Shown: positions 1 to 12,000 of the stretch, piece after piece
Layout of the letters: each line of letters starts with the position of its first letter
Position numbering within the stretch: position 1 is the first letter of the stretch
NCBI RefSeq assembly: GCF_000308535.1
Contig: NZ_BAFW01000027.1
Location: 1 to 54,383, forward strand
Length of the DNA stretch: 54,383 nt
Reading direction: 5' to 3'
Source of the DNA: Nocardia cerradoensis NBRC 101014
Lineage (GTDB): Bacteria; Actinomycetota; Actinomycetes; Mycobacteriales; Mycobacteriaceae
Notes under the pieces: model-generated
Seen by the model: only the letters and a program-made list of their open reading frames with translations
Told to the model about the DNA's origin: nothing
Database searches by the model: none
Translations under genes and position numbers: made by a program

Positions 1-3000
1 GTCGTGGCTCCGGGGCCGGCCGGCGAGCAGCTCGTCGGCTATGCGGTCGCCGCCCCGAATGCCACGTTGGACTCCGCGGCTCTGCGCGACGCCGTCGCCG
101 ACCGCTTGCCGTCCTATATGGTGCCGTCCGCCGTGCTGGTCTTGGATGCGTTGCCGCTCAACACCTCCGGGAAACTGGATCGCAAGGCGCTGCCGGCGCC
201 GGTGTTCGAGACCCACGAGTACACCGCCCCCGCCACACCCATCGAGGAGACCGTGGCCGCGGTGTTCGCCGAGGTGCTCGGCATCGAGCGGGTGGGTCGC
301 GACGACGACTTCTTCGCGCTGGGCGGTAACTCGCTGAGCGCCACCCGGGTCGCGGCGCGGCTCGGCGCCGCCCTCGACACGCAGGTGCCGGTCCGTCTGG
401 TCTTCGAAACCGGCACCGTCGCCGGACTGGCCGCGCGCGTCGAGGCACAGGCTCCGGCCGCCGGACGCCCCGCGCTCGTCGCGGGACCGCGTCCGGCCCG
501 TATTCCGCTTTCGCCGGCGCAGCAGCGGATGTGGTTCCTCAACCAGTTCGACACCGCCTCCCCGGCCTACAACATCACCGCGGCCGTGCGGCTGACCGGC
601 GCCTTGGATATCGACGCACTGAACGCGGCGGTGGCCGATCTGGTCGCGCGCCACGAGATCCTGCGCACCTGGTACCCCCAGGACGCCGAAGGACCCGTGC
701 AGCGCATCCGATCCGCCGCCGAGGCCACTCCCGAACTGCGGGCGGTCGCGGTCGACGCGACGGAACTGGCGGACAGTATCGGTGCGGTGGTCGCCCGCGG
801 TTTCGACGTCGCGGCCGAAGTGCCGGTCCGGGTTGCTCTCTTCGCGCTCGGCGCCGACGAATACGCCCTGGTCCTGGTGGTGCACCACATCGCCGGCGAC
901 GGCTGGTCGATGGGACCGCTGACCCGTGACCTGATGGCGGCGTACGCGGCCCGCAGCAACGGCGACGAGCCGGGATGGGCGCCGCTGCCGCTGCAGTACG
1001 CGGATTACGCGCTGTGGCAGCGCGAGTTGCTCGGTGACGAGACGGACGACGACTCGCTGGCCGCCGAGCAGATCGCCTTCTGGAAGTCCGCGCTGGCGGG
1101 GCTGCCCGAGGAATCGACGCTGCCCGCCGACCGGCCACGACCGGCGACCCAGTCCTTCCGGGCGGGCACCGTCGACGCGGTGGTCGACGCCGACGTGCAT
1201 GCCGGTCTGAAAGCGTTGGCACGCAACGGAAATGCGTCGGTGTTCGTGGTGGTGCACACCGCGCTCGCGGTGCTGCTGTCGCGGCTGTCCGGTAACTCCG
1301 ACGTAGCCATCGGCACCCCGGTGGCCGGTCGCGGGGCGGCCGAACTCGACGACGTCGTCGGCATGTTCGTCAACACCGTCGTGCTGCGCACGACGACAGC
1401 GGCCACCGAACCGTTCACCGCGTTGCTGGCCCGCCAGCGGGATACCGATCTGGCTGCCTTCGCGCACGCCGACCTGCCGTTCGAGCGTCTCGTGGAAGCG
1501 TTGGATCCGGTCCGGTCCACCGGCCGCAGCCCGCTGTTCCAGGTGGCACTGTCGTTCGAGAACCTGCCCTCGGGCAGCTTCGAGCTGCCCGGACTGCGGG
1601 CGACAGCGCTCGAATCCGACACCGGCGTCGAACGTTTCGACGTGACGGTCACCGTCACCGAAACCGACAGCGGCCTCGCGGTGCGGTTCACCTATGCGCG
1701 GGATCTGTTCGACGAAGCCACGATTCGTGCTTTCGCCGAGCGGTTCGGCCGGGTGCTGAGTGCCGTCGCCGCCGATCCGGCCATCGACGTCGCCGATCTT
1801 CCGCTGCTCTCGGCGGCGGAGACCGAACGCTTGACCCGGGTGGCCGGTCCGGCGGTGACCACCTCCGGCACCCTGCCCGACCTGATGGCCGCCGCCGCGG
1901 CGGCCGCCCCGGAAGCGATCGCGCTGCGCGGCGGCGGACGGTCGATGACCTACGCCGAATTGGATGCCCGCTCCTCACGACTGGCCCGGGAACTGATCGG
2001 CCGGGGCATCGGCCCGGGCGACCGGGTGGCACTGGGTATTCCGCGGTCGATCGAATCGGTGCTCGCCGTCTGGGCGGTCGCCAAGGCCGGCGCCGCCTTC
2101 GTGCCGATCGACCCGAACTATCCCGCCGAGCGCATCGAGCGCATGGTCACCGATTCGGAGGTCCGCCTCGGCCTTGTCGTCGGCGCGGTGCGCGACCGGT
2201 TCCCGGCGACCGTGGAGTGGTTGCTGCTCGACCATCCCGCGTTCGGGCTGGAGCTCGAACGGCGCAGTGGCGCACCGGTTTCCGACGCGGAGCGGATTCA
2301 TCCGCTGCGGCCGGCCGATGTCGCGTACATGATCTACACCTCCGGTTCGTCGGGTCTGCCGAAGGGTGTGCTGATCACCCACGCCGGTATCGCCGGATAT
2401 CTGGCCGAACAGCGGGACCGCTTCGGTGTCACCCCGCAGTCGCGCACGCTCCACTTCGCCAGCCCGTCGTTCGACGCCGCGATGCTCGAACTGCTGCTGG
2501 CGCTGGCCGGACCGGCCACCATGGTCATCGCGCCGACCACCGTGTACGGCGGTGCGGAACTCGCGGAATTCCTGCGGGCCGAGCGGGTGACGCACGCATT
2601 CGTCACCGCCGCCGCGATGGCGTCGGTCGATCCGACCGGACTGGACGAGCTCGAGGTCGTCGTCACCGGTGGTGAGAGCTGGGCTCCGGAGCTGGTGCGC
2701 CGCTGGGCGGTTCCGGTCGCCAGTGGTACCCGGCGGTTCTACAACGCCTACGGTCCCACCGAGGCGACCATCGCCACCAACATCAGTGATGCGCTGCGGC
2801 CGGGCGAGCCGGTCACCCTCGGTGGGCCGATCCGCGGCATCACCGCGTGGGTGCTCGACGAGCGCCTGCGTCCGGTACCGGCCGGTGTCGCCGGGGAGCT
2901 CTACGTCGCCGGCGCGCAACTGGCTCGCGGCTACCATCGCCGCCCCGGCCTGACCGCCGAGCGGTTCGTGGCCTGTCCGTGGCTGCCCGGTGTGCGGATG

Positions 3001-6000
3001 TACCGCACCGGTGACGTGGTGCGCTGGCTGTCCGCTCCGCAGGACGGCGGCCAGGCGCAGTACCGGGTGGAATACCTGGGCCGCAACGACTTCCAGGTCA
3101 AGGTGCGCGGCTTCCGCATCGAACTCGGTGAGATCGACGCGGTGCTGACCGCCCACGAATCGGTGGACTTCGCGGTGACCGTCGGGCGTACGGCGCCCAG
3201 CGGCGCGACCGCGCTGGTGTCCTACGTGCTGCCCGCGGCGACCGGCGCGACGGCGGCATTCGACCGGCAGGTCCTCGACGCCCACGCCCGGGAACAGCTC
3301 CCGGCGCACATGGTGCCGGCGATGATCATCGTGCTGGACCGGATTCCGCTCACTCCGGTCGGCAAGCTGGACCGCGCCGCCCTGCCGGAGCCGGTCTTCG
3401 AGGCCACCGCCTTCCGGGCTCCGGTCACCGCGACCGAGCAGGCGGTCGCGGCGGTCTACGCCGAGGTGCTGGGCGTGGAGCGGGTCGGTCTGGACGACGA
3501 CTTCTTCGCCCTCGGCGGCAACTCCCTCAGCGCCACCCGCGTGGTCGCGCGCCTGGGCGCCGCCCTCGACGCCGAGGTGCCGGTGCGGCTGGTGTTCGAG
3601 GCCGCGACGGTGGAGCGCCTCGCCGCCCAGGTCGAGACCTCGGCCGCCGCGGCACGCCCGGCGCTGACCGCGCGCAGCACGGCGCCCGCGGCGACGGGAA
3701 GCCAGGAGCCGGAACGGATTCCGCTGTCGCCCGCGCAGCAGCGGATGTGGTTCCTCAACCAGTTCGACACCGAGTCCGCGGCGTACAACATTCCGATCGC
3801 GGTCCGGCTGATCGGGCGGTTGGATGTTCCGGCGCTGCGCCGCGCGGTGGGTGATGTCGTGGCCCGCCACGAGATTCTGCGTACCTATTACCCTCAGACG
3901 CAGGACGGTCCGGTGCAGGTCGTGGAGCCGGCCTCGCAGGCGGCTCCGCAGATTCTGCCGATGCGGGTGGCCGAGCGCGACCTGGCCGAGCGGATCATCG
4001 ACGTGATCGCCGTCGGATTCGATGTGTCGGCGGAGGTTCCGCTGCGGGTCGCGCTGTTCCGGCTCACCGACCGGACCGACGAGCACGTGATCGTGTTCGT
4101 GGTCCACCACATCGCGGGCGACGGCTGGTCGATGGGACCGCTCACCCGGGATGTGATGGCCGCCTACGCCGCTCGCGCGCAGCAACTCGAGCCCGAGTGG
4201 GCGCCGCTGCCGGTGCAGTACGCCGATTACAGCGTCTGGCAGCGCGAGCTGCTGGGTGCGGAGGATGATCCGCAATCGCTGGCGGCGCGCCAGATCGACT
4301 ACTGGCGCAACGCCCTGGCCGACCTGCCGGAGGAGTCCACGCTGCCGGCCGACCGGCCGCGGCCCAACGCTCCGAGCTACCTCGGCGCCGGCATCGACTT
4401 CACCGTCGACGCGGACGTGCGGCAGGGTTTGGTGGAGCTGGCCCGCCGGGCCAACACCACGATGTTCATGGTCGTGCACGCCGCGCTGGCGGTACTGCTG
4501 GGCCGCATGTCCGGCAGCTCCGACGTCGCGATCGGCACCCCGGTGGCCGGCCGCGGCCAGGCCGCACTCGATGATCTGATCGGCATGTTCGTCAACACGC
4601 TGGTGCTGCGCAGCGAGCTGCGGCCGGGCGAGAGTTTCCTCGACCTGCTCGCGCGCCAGCGGGAGACCGACCTGGCGGCGTTCGCCAACGCCGACATTCC
4701 GTTCGAACGGCTCGTGGACGCGCTCGCCCCCGAGCGCTCGACCGTCCGCTCGCCGCTGTTCCAGGTGTCGCTGGCGTTCCAGAACCTGCCGTCGGGCTCG
4801 TTCGAATTGCCCGGACTCCGGGTGGAGGCCGTCGATTTCGACGTGGCGATCGAAAAGTTTGATCTGTCGGTGACGCTGTTCGAGGCGGGAGACGCGGCCG
4901 GTGATGCGACCCTCGCGGGCCGGATCACCTACGCGCGTGACCTGTTCGACGAATCGACGATCCGCGAGTTCGCGCAGCGGTATCACCGCGTGCTGCGCGA
5001 GATCGCGGCCGCACCGGATACCGCGGTCGCCGATATCGAGCTGCTGACCGATGCCGAACGCGACCGCGTTCTCGGGCAATGGGTCTCGGCGGGAACGGAT
5101 TCCGGGCCGGAGACGACGCTGGTCGAGGTGTTCGACGCCGCGGCGGCCGCACACGCCGATCGCACCGCGCTGATCTTCGGTGACGAACGAATCGGATACG
5201 CGGAACTGTCGCAGCGGGTGAACCGCTTGGCGCGCACGCTGATCGAGGCGGGCGCCGGTCCGGAGACGCTGGTGGCGGTGGCACTGCCGCGTTCGGCGGA
5301 TCTGGTGGTCGCACTGCTGGCGGCGATCCGTGCCGGAGCCGGATACCTGCCGGTCGACCCGACGTATCCGGCCGACCGCATCGCCTACATGCTCGACGAC
5401 GCCCGGCCGATCTGCGCGGTCACCACCTCCGATCGCGAGATCGAGTTGCGCGGGGTCCCGACCGTGGTGGAACTGGATCGGCTGGATCTTTCGGCGGTGT
5501 CGGCCGACCCGATCACGCCGGCCGAGCGCCGGGGTACGCCGACTCCCGACAGCATCGCCTACGTCATCTACACCTCCGGTTCGACCGGTCGCCCCAAGGG
5601 CGTGCAGGTGCCGCATCGCACCGTGGCCAAGCTGTTCGCCAACACGCGCGACTGGTTCGCCTTCGACGAGACCGACGTGTGGACGATGTTCCACTCCTAC
5701 GCGTTCGATTTCTCGGTATGGGAGCTGTGGGGCCCGCTGTTGCACGGCGGCGCACTGGTCGTGGTGGACTACCACACCTCGCGCTCGCCGGAGCAGTTCC
5801 TGGAACTGCTGCGCCGCGAACGGGTCACCGTGCTGAACCAGACGCCCTCGGCGTTCTATCAGCTCGACGCGGCCGACCAGGCCGCCGCCGATTCCGCGGC
5901 GCCACTGGCGTTGCGCTACGTGGTGTACGGCGGTGAGGCGCTGGAGCTACGACGGTTGAACGGCTGGTACGACCGCCACGGCGATGCCGCGCCGCGACTG

Positions 6001-9000
6001 ATCAACATGTACGGCATCACCGAGACGACCGTGCACGTCACCTATCGCGCCCTGGACGCGGCGGCCGTCGCCGAGGCCGACGGCAGCGTGATCGGGCGGG
6101 CCATTCCGGGTCTGCGCACCTATCTGCTGGACAACCGGCTGCGGCCGGTGCCGGTCGGCGTTCCGGGTGAGATCTACGTCGCCGGAACACAATTGGCGCG
6201 CGGCTACCTCGGGCAGCCGGCGCTGACCGCGGGCCGGTTCGTGGCGGATCCGTTCGGTGCGCCGGGCACCCGGCTGTACCGTTCCGGTGACCTCGCGCGC
6301 TGGAACGCCGACGGCGATCTGGAATACCTGGGTCGTGCCGACGATCAGGTGAAGGTGCGCGGTTTCCGCATCGAACTCGGCGAGATCGAGGCGGCGGTAC
6401 TCTCCCGCCCCGGCATCGCCCAGGCCGCGGTGCTGGTGCGTGAGGACCGCCCCGGCGATCCGCGCATCGTCGCCTACGTGGTGCCCGAGGACCCGGCGGA
6501 CCGTCCGTCCGCCGGAAACGTCGACGATCGCTGGCGTGCCGGGGTGGCCGAATCGCTGCCCGAGTACATGGTGCCGTCGGCCTTCGTGGTGCTCGACGCG
6601 ATTCCGTTGACCGCCAACGGCAAACTGGATCGCCGCGCGTTGCCGGCGCCGGCCTTCGCGGTGACGGCGTCGCGGACGTCGCTCACCGCGCTCGAGACGC
6701 GGCTGGCCGAGTTGTTCGCGCAGGTGCTGGGCGTGCCGGAGGTGGGGGTCGACGACTCCTTCTTCGCGGTCGGCGGTGACAGCATCATGTCCATTCAGTT
6801 GGTGTCGCGGGCCAAAGCGGCCGGGATCGTCTTCACCCCGCGGGATGTGTTCGAACACCGGACGGTCGCGGGACTGGCCCGGGTGGCCGTGGCGGACGGG
6901 CTGGCCGAACCCGAGGTACTGGCCGAACTGCCCGGCGGCGGGGTCGGCGAGATCCCGCTGACTCCCGTGCTGGCGGCCTATCTGGACAGCGGCGTGCACA
7001 ACCGGTTCGCGCAGACGATGGTGCTCGGATTGCCCGAGCACATCGACGAATCGGGTCTGATCGCGACCATCGCCGCGGTGCTCGACCACCACGATGTGCT
7101 GCGCTCGCGGGTCCGGCGGACCGGCGAGGGCTGGACCTTCGAGGCCTTGCCCACGGGTTCGGTGGATGTCCGCGACCTGGTCACCACGGTCGACGTCCCC
7201 GCCGGGGTCGACGCCGCCGAATTGAACCGGATCGCAAGCGCCGCAATGGATTCGGCGTTGGCGGCGCTCGACCCGCAGGCGGGCCGGATGCTGACCTTCA
7301 CCTGGTTGCGCCGGCCCGACGGCCGCGACGCGGTGACCGTCGCCGCGCACCACTACGTGATCGACGGCGTGTCCTGGCGCATCCTGATCCCGGATCTGGC
7401 GGTCGCCTGGGCGCAGCGCTCGGCCGGTGCTCCGATCGAGCTGCCGCCGGTGGGCACGTCGTTCCGGCGGTGGGCACACGGTCTGGTCACCGCGGCGGAG
7501 TCCGACGAGCGGGTCGCGGAAACGGATTACTGGCGTAGCGTGCTCGCGACGCCGGATCCGCTGCTGGGCGCTCGCGCCCTCGATCCGGCGGTCGACACGC
7601 ATCGGACCGTGCGTCGCTTCGAGACGCGGGTGCCGGTGGAGGTCGCCGACGCCGTGCTCACCCGCCTGCCCGCGCTGTACCGCGGTGGTGTCAACGACGG
7701 CCTGCTGGCCGCGCTGGCACTGGCGGTGCGGACCTGGCGTGGTCGCCGGGGCATCGACGCACCGGTGACCCGGGTGAAGCTGGAGGGCCACGGCCGCGAG
7801 GAGACCACGGTCCCCGGCGCCGACCTGACCCGCACGATCGGCTGGTTCACCAGCATCTATCCGGTCTCGCTGGATCTGACCGGCATCGACGTCGGAGCCG
7901 CGTTCGCGGGCGCGGCGGTGACCGCGGACCTGGTGAAGTCGGTGAAGGAACAACTGCTCGCGGTGCCCGACCGGGGAATCGGTTACGGCCTGCTGCGGTA
8001 CCTCAACCCGGAATCCGCTCCGGCGGTCGCGGGCGAACTCGGACAGATCAGTTTCAACTACCTGGGCCGGGTCTCCGCGGGCGGCGTTCCCGAGGGCCTG
8101 CCGGATCTGGGCTGGCTGCCCACGGCGGAACTGGGATCCGTTGTCGCGGACCAAGATCCGGACATGCCGGCGGCGGCCGTGATCGACGTCAACGCGATCG
8201 TCAACGACGGTCCGGACGGCCCGCTCATGGACGTCACCTTCCTGTACGCGGCCGATATCGTCGGCGAGGACGCGGTGCGCGAACTGGCGCAGGACTGGGT
8301 CTCCGCCCTGACCGCGCTCGCCCGCCATGCCCAGGATCCGGCGGCCGGCGGGCTCACTCCGTCGGACGTGCCGCTGGTGCGGGTCGGCCAGGCGGAACTC
8401 GACGCCTGGCGGGAGGCCCGTCCGGGGCTCTCGGACGTGCTGCCGCTGTCACCGCTGCAGGAGGGTCTGCTGTTCCTGACCGAACTGCAGGCGGCCGACG
8501 GAGTCGACGACTACGTCATGCAGTTCGCCCTGGAACTGTCCGGCGATATCGATCTGGACCGGTTGCACCGGTCCGCGCAGGCGGTGCTCGATCGGCATGC
8601 GAATCTGCGGACGGCCTTCGTCACCACGGCGACCGGCGTGCCCGTGCAGCTGGTGGTCGACGACGTGGAGGTGCCCTGGAAGGTCGTGACCGGGGTGGCC
8701 GACGACGAGCTGACCCAGGTGCTGGCCGCGGACCGGTACCGGTTCGATCCGGCGGTCGCGCCGCTGGTGCGATTCACCGTGTACCGCACCGACTCCGGCG
8801 CCACCCACCTGGCGTTGACGACGCATCACATCCTGCTCGACGGCTGGTCCATGCCGCTGCTGATGAAGGATCTGCTCATTCTGTACGCGGTGCGGGGTGA
8901 TTCGTCGATGCTGCCGCGGGTCCGGCCGTACCGCGACTACCTGGCGTGGCTGTCCCGGCAGGACCACGATCGGGCGCTGTCGGAGTGGGCCGGTGCCCTG

Positions 9001-12000
9001 GCCGGGCTCGAGCCCAGTCATCTGGCTCCGGCGCTCGCGGCGCCCGCCACCCCGGGTGACGGCATCGGCACGCTGACCTTCGACCTGTCGCCGGAGCAGA
9101 CGCGGGCGTTGACGACGTTCGCCGCCAAGGCCGGCGTGACTGTCAATACCGTGGTTCAGGCGGCGTGGGGTGCGGTGATCGCGGCCCATACCGATCGCGA
9201 CGACGTGGTCTTCGGGGCCGCGGTCTCCGGTCGTCCGCCGCAGCTCGACGGCATCGACGACATGATCGGATTGTTCGTCAACACGATTCCGGTGCGCGTC
9301 CGGTTCGATCCGCGATGGTCGGTGCGGGATGCGTTGCAGCGCTTGCAGTCCGAGCAGGCGGCCCGGCTCGACCAGCACCACATCGGGCTGGCCGAAATCC
9401 AGGGCGCTCTCGGTGTGGAGGGCCTGTTCGACACGATGATCGCGTTCGAGTCCTATCCCATCGACACCGAGGGGTTGCAGGAAGCGAGCACCATCGACGG
9501 CATGGCCGTCACCGGGCTGCAGGCGGTCAACTTCACGCACTACCCGCTGACCGTGCTGGTGAACCTGGATTCGCAGCTCCGGGTGAAGATGCTGTACCGG
9601 CACGACACCGTCGACGCGGCGGCCGCGGCCGCCGTCACCGACAGGTTGCGCATGCTGATCGGTGAGTTCGTCGCCGCGCCGCGTCGCGGTCTGCCGGGCA
9701 TCGGGCTGCTGCTCGACGCCGAGCGGACGAGCCTGGCGGCACGCAACGACACCGCCGCGCCGGAACTGCTCGACGACGCCACCCTGGTGTCGCTGTTCCA
9801 CGCGCAGTGCGACCGCACTCCGGACGCACCCGCGGTCACCTTCGGCGACCGGACCCTGACCTACGCCGAATTGCGTTCCGCGGCAACAGGTCTCGCCGGT
9901 GCCCTGGTCGAGGCGGGGGCGGGGCCGGAGACCCGCGTGGCGGTGGCGATGCGGCGTTCGGCGGCACTGGTGGTCGCGCTCTACGCGGTCCTGGAGAGCG
10001 GCGCCGCCTATGTGCCGGTCGATCCGGACCATCCGGCCGAACGCAACGATCATGTGCTGCGCGGGTCGAGCCCGCTGTGCGTGCTCACCACGGCGGCCGA
10101 CGGATTCACCACCGCCACCGGCATTCCGGTGGTGGACGTGGCGAGCCTGACCGCGCATGCGGCGCAACCGCTTCCGCGTCCGCGCCCCGACAACGCGGCC
10201 TACGTCATCTACACCTCGGGTTCGACGGGCCGGCCCAAGGGTGTGGTGATCACGCATCGGCAGGTGGCCAACCAGTTCCGCTGGGCACAGGCACGGTATC
10301 CGCACGGGGTCGGTGACACGGTGTTGCACAAGACGCCGATCACCTTCGACATCTCCACCTGGGAACTGTTCTGGCCCTTGCAGACCGGTGCCCGGATCGT
10401 GGTGGCGGAGCCGGACGGGCATCGGGATCCGCAGTACCTGGCGGAGGTGATCGCCCGGGAGTCGATCGGCACGGTACATTTCGTGCCCGCGATGCTCGAC
10501 GCATTCCTGGAGCTCGGCCGGCAACCGAATTCCCCGCTGCGCCTGGTGTTCGCCGCCGGTGAGGCGCTGACGACGGGTACCGCCGCCGCGTTCCACGACG
10601 CCCTGCCCGCGCAGTTGCACAACTGGTACGGCCCCGCGGAGGCCACCGTGGTGACCGCCGCCCGCGCCGGGCGCACCGCGGTGCCGATCGGTGATCCGGT
10701 CGCCAATACCCGCGTGTACGTGCTCGATCGGCAGTTGCGGCAGGTGCCGGCCGGTGCGGCCGGCGAACTCTACGTCGCCGGTGTGCAGCTGGCTCGCGGT
10801 TACCACGGCGCTGCGGCGCTGACCGCCGAGCGGTTCGTCGCCGATCCGTTCGAGCCGGGTGGTCGCCTGTACCGCACCGGCGACATCGTGCGGTTCGGCG
10901 AGGCCGGACTGGAATACCTGGGCCGCGCCGACTTCCAGGTCAAGCTGCGTGGTCAGCGCATCGAACTCGGCGAGATCGAGGCAGTACTGCTCGATCACGA
11001 CTCGGTGGCGCACGCGGCCGCGGCGGTGGTACCCGATCCGGACCGCCTGGTCGCCTATGTGGTCCCGGCCGCCGGCCGCGCCGTCGACCCGGACGAGCTC
11101 ACCGCCTATGCGCGGCGCCGCCTGCCCGCGTACATGGTCCCGGCCGTGCTGATGCCGCTGGCAGAGCTACCGCTCAATGCCAGTGGGAAATTGGATCGCC
11201 GCGCACTGCCGATTCCCGCGCTCGCCGCGCGTCCCTACCGGGAACCGGTGACCGGATTGCAGCAGTCCGTGGCAGCGGCCTTCGCCGATGTGCTGGACAC
11301 CGATCGAGTCGGTCTGGACGACGACTTCTTCGCCCTCGGCGGGACCAGCTTGAACGCCGGTCGCGTGGTGCATCAGTTGCGCCGGGTCACCGGGGCCGAG
11401 ATTCGGGTGCAGTGGTTCTTCCTGGATCCCACGGTGGCCGGTATCTCCGCGCGGATCGCCGAATCCTTGGAAGCCGGTCTGGAATACGACGAGCAGTCCG
11501 ACGCCGCGCTGGGGCTGATCCTGCCGATTCGCGCCGCGGGCGATCGGCGTCCGCTGTTCTGCATCCATCCGATGTACGGCCTGTCCTGGTGCTACGCCGG
11601 GCTCGCGCGCTACACGGATCCGGAGCAGCCGATCTTCGGTGTGCAGGCCGCCGCGCTGTCGGAGGATTCCGAACCGCCGCGGTCGCTGGCGGAGATGGCG
11701 GACCGGTACGTCCGCGAGATCGTCGCCCGCCAGCCCGAGGGGCCGTACCGGCTGCTCGGCTGGTCGCTGGGCGGTCTGCTCGCGCACGAGGTCGCGGTCC
11801 GGCTGCGCGCGGCGGGACACGAGGTGGATCTGCTCGCCATGCTGGACAGCGATCACGGGTTCGACCTCGGCACGTTCCGTGAGGCGATGCAGGAAACGCT
11901 GGCGGAACTCGGCATTCGCGATGTGGACCCGGAGCGTCTCGACCAGTTGACGGAGGAGGACTTCGTGCGATTGCACGATGCGATTCCGGCGGATCTGGTC

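Noticed and set aside
1975..5775. A very long open frame (1266 codons) on the minus strand inside NRPS1
   Set aside because: It is antisense to unambiguous NRPS domains. In DNA of this GC content the complement of a gene with GC-rich third positions rarely meets stops. No family pattern and no ribosome site. The same applies to minus-strand frames at 5947-8328, 8449-11013, 14701-18354 and 24298-26652.
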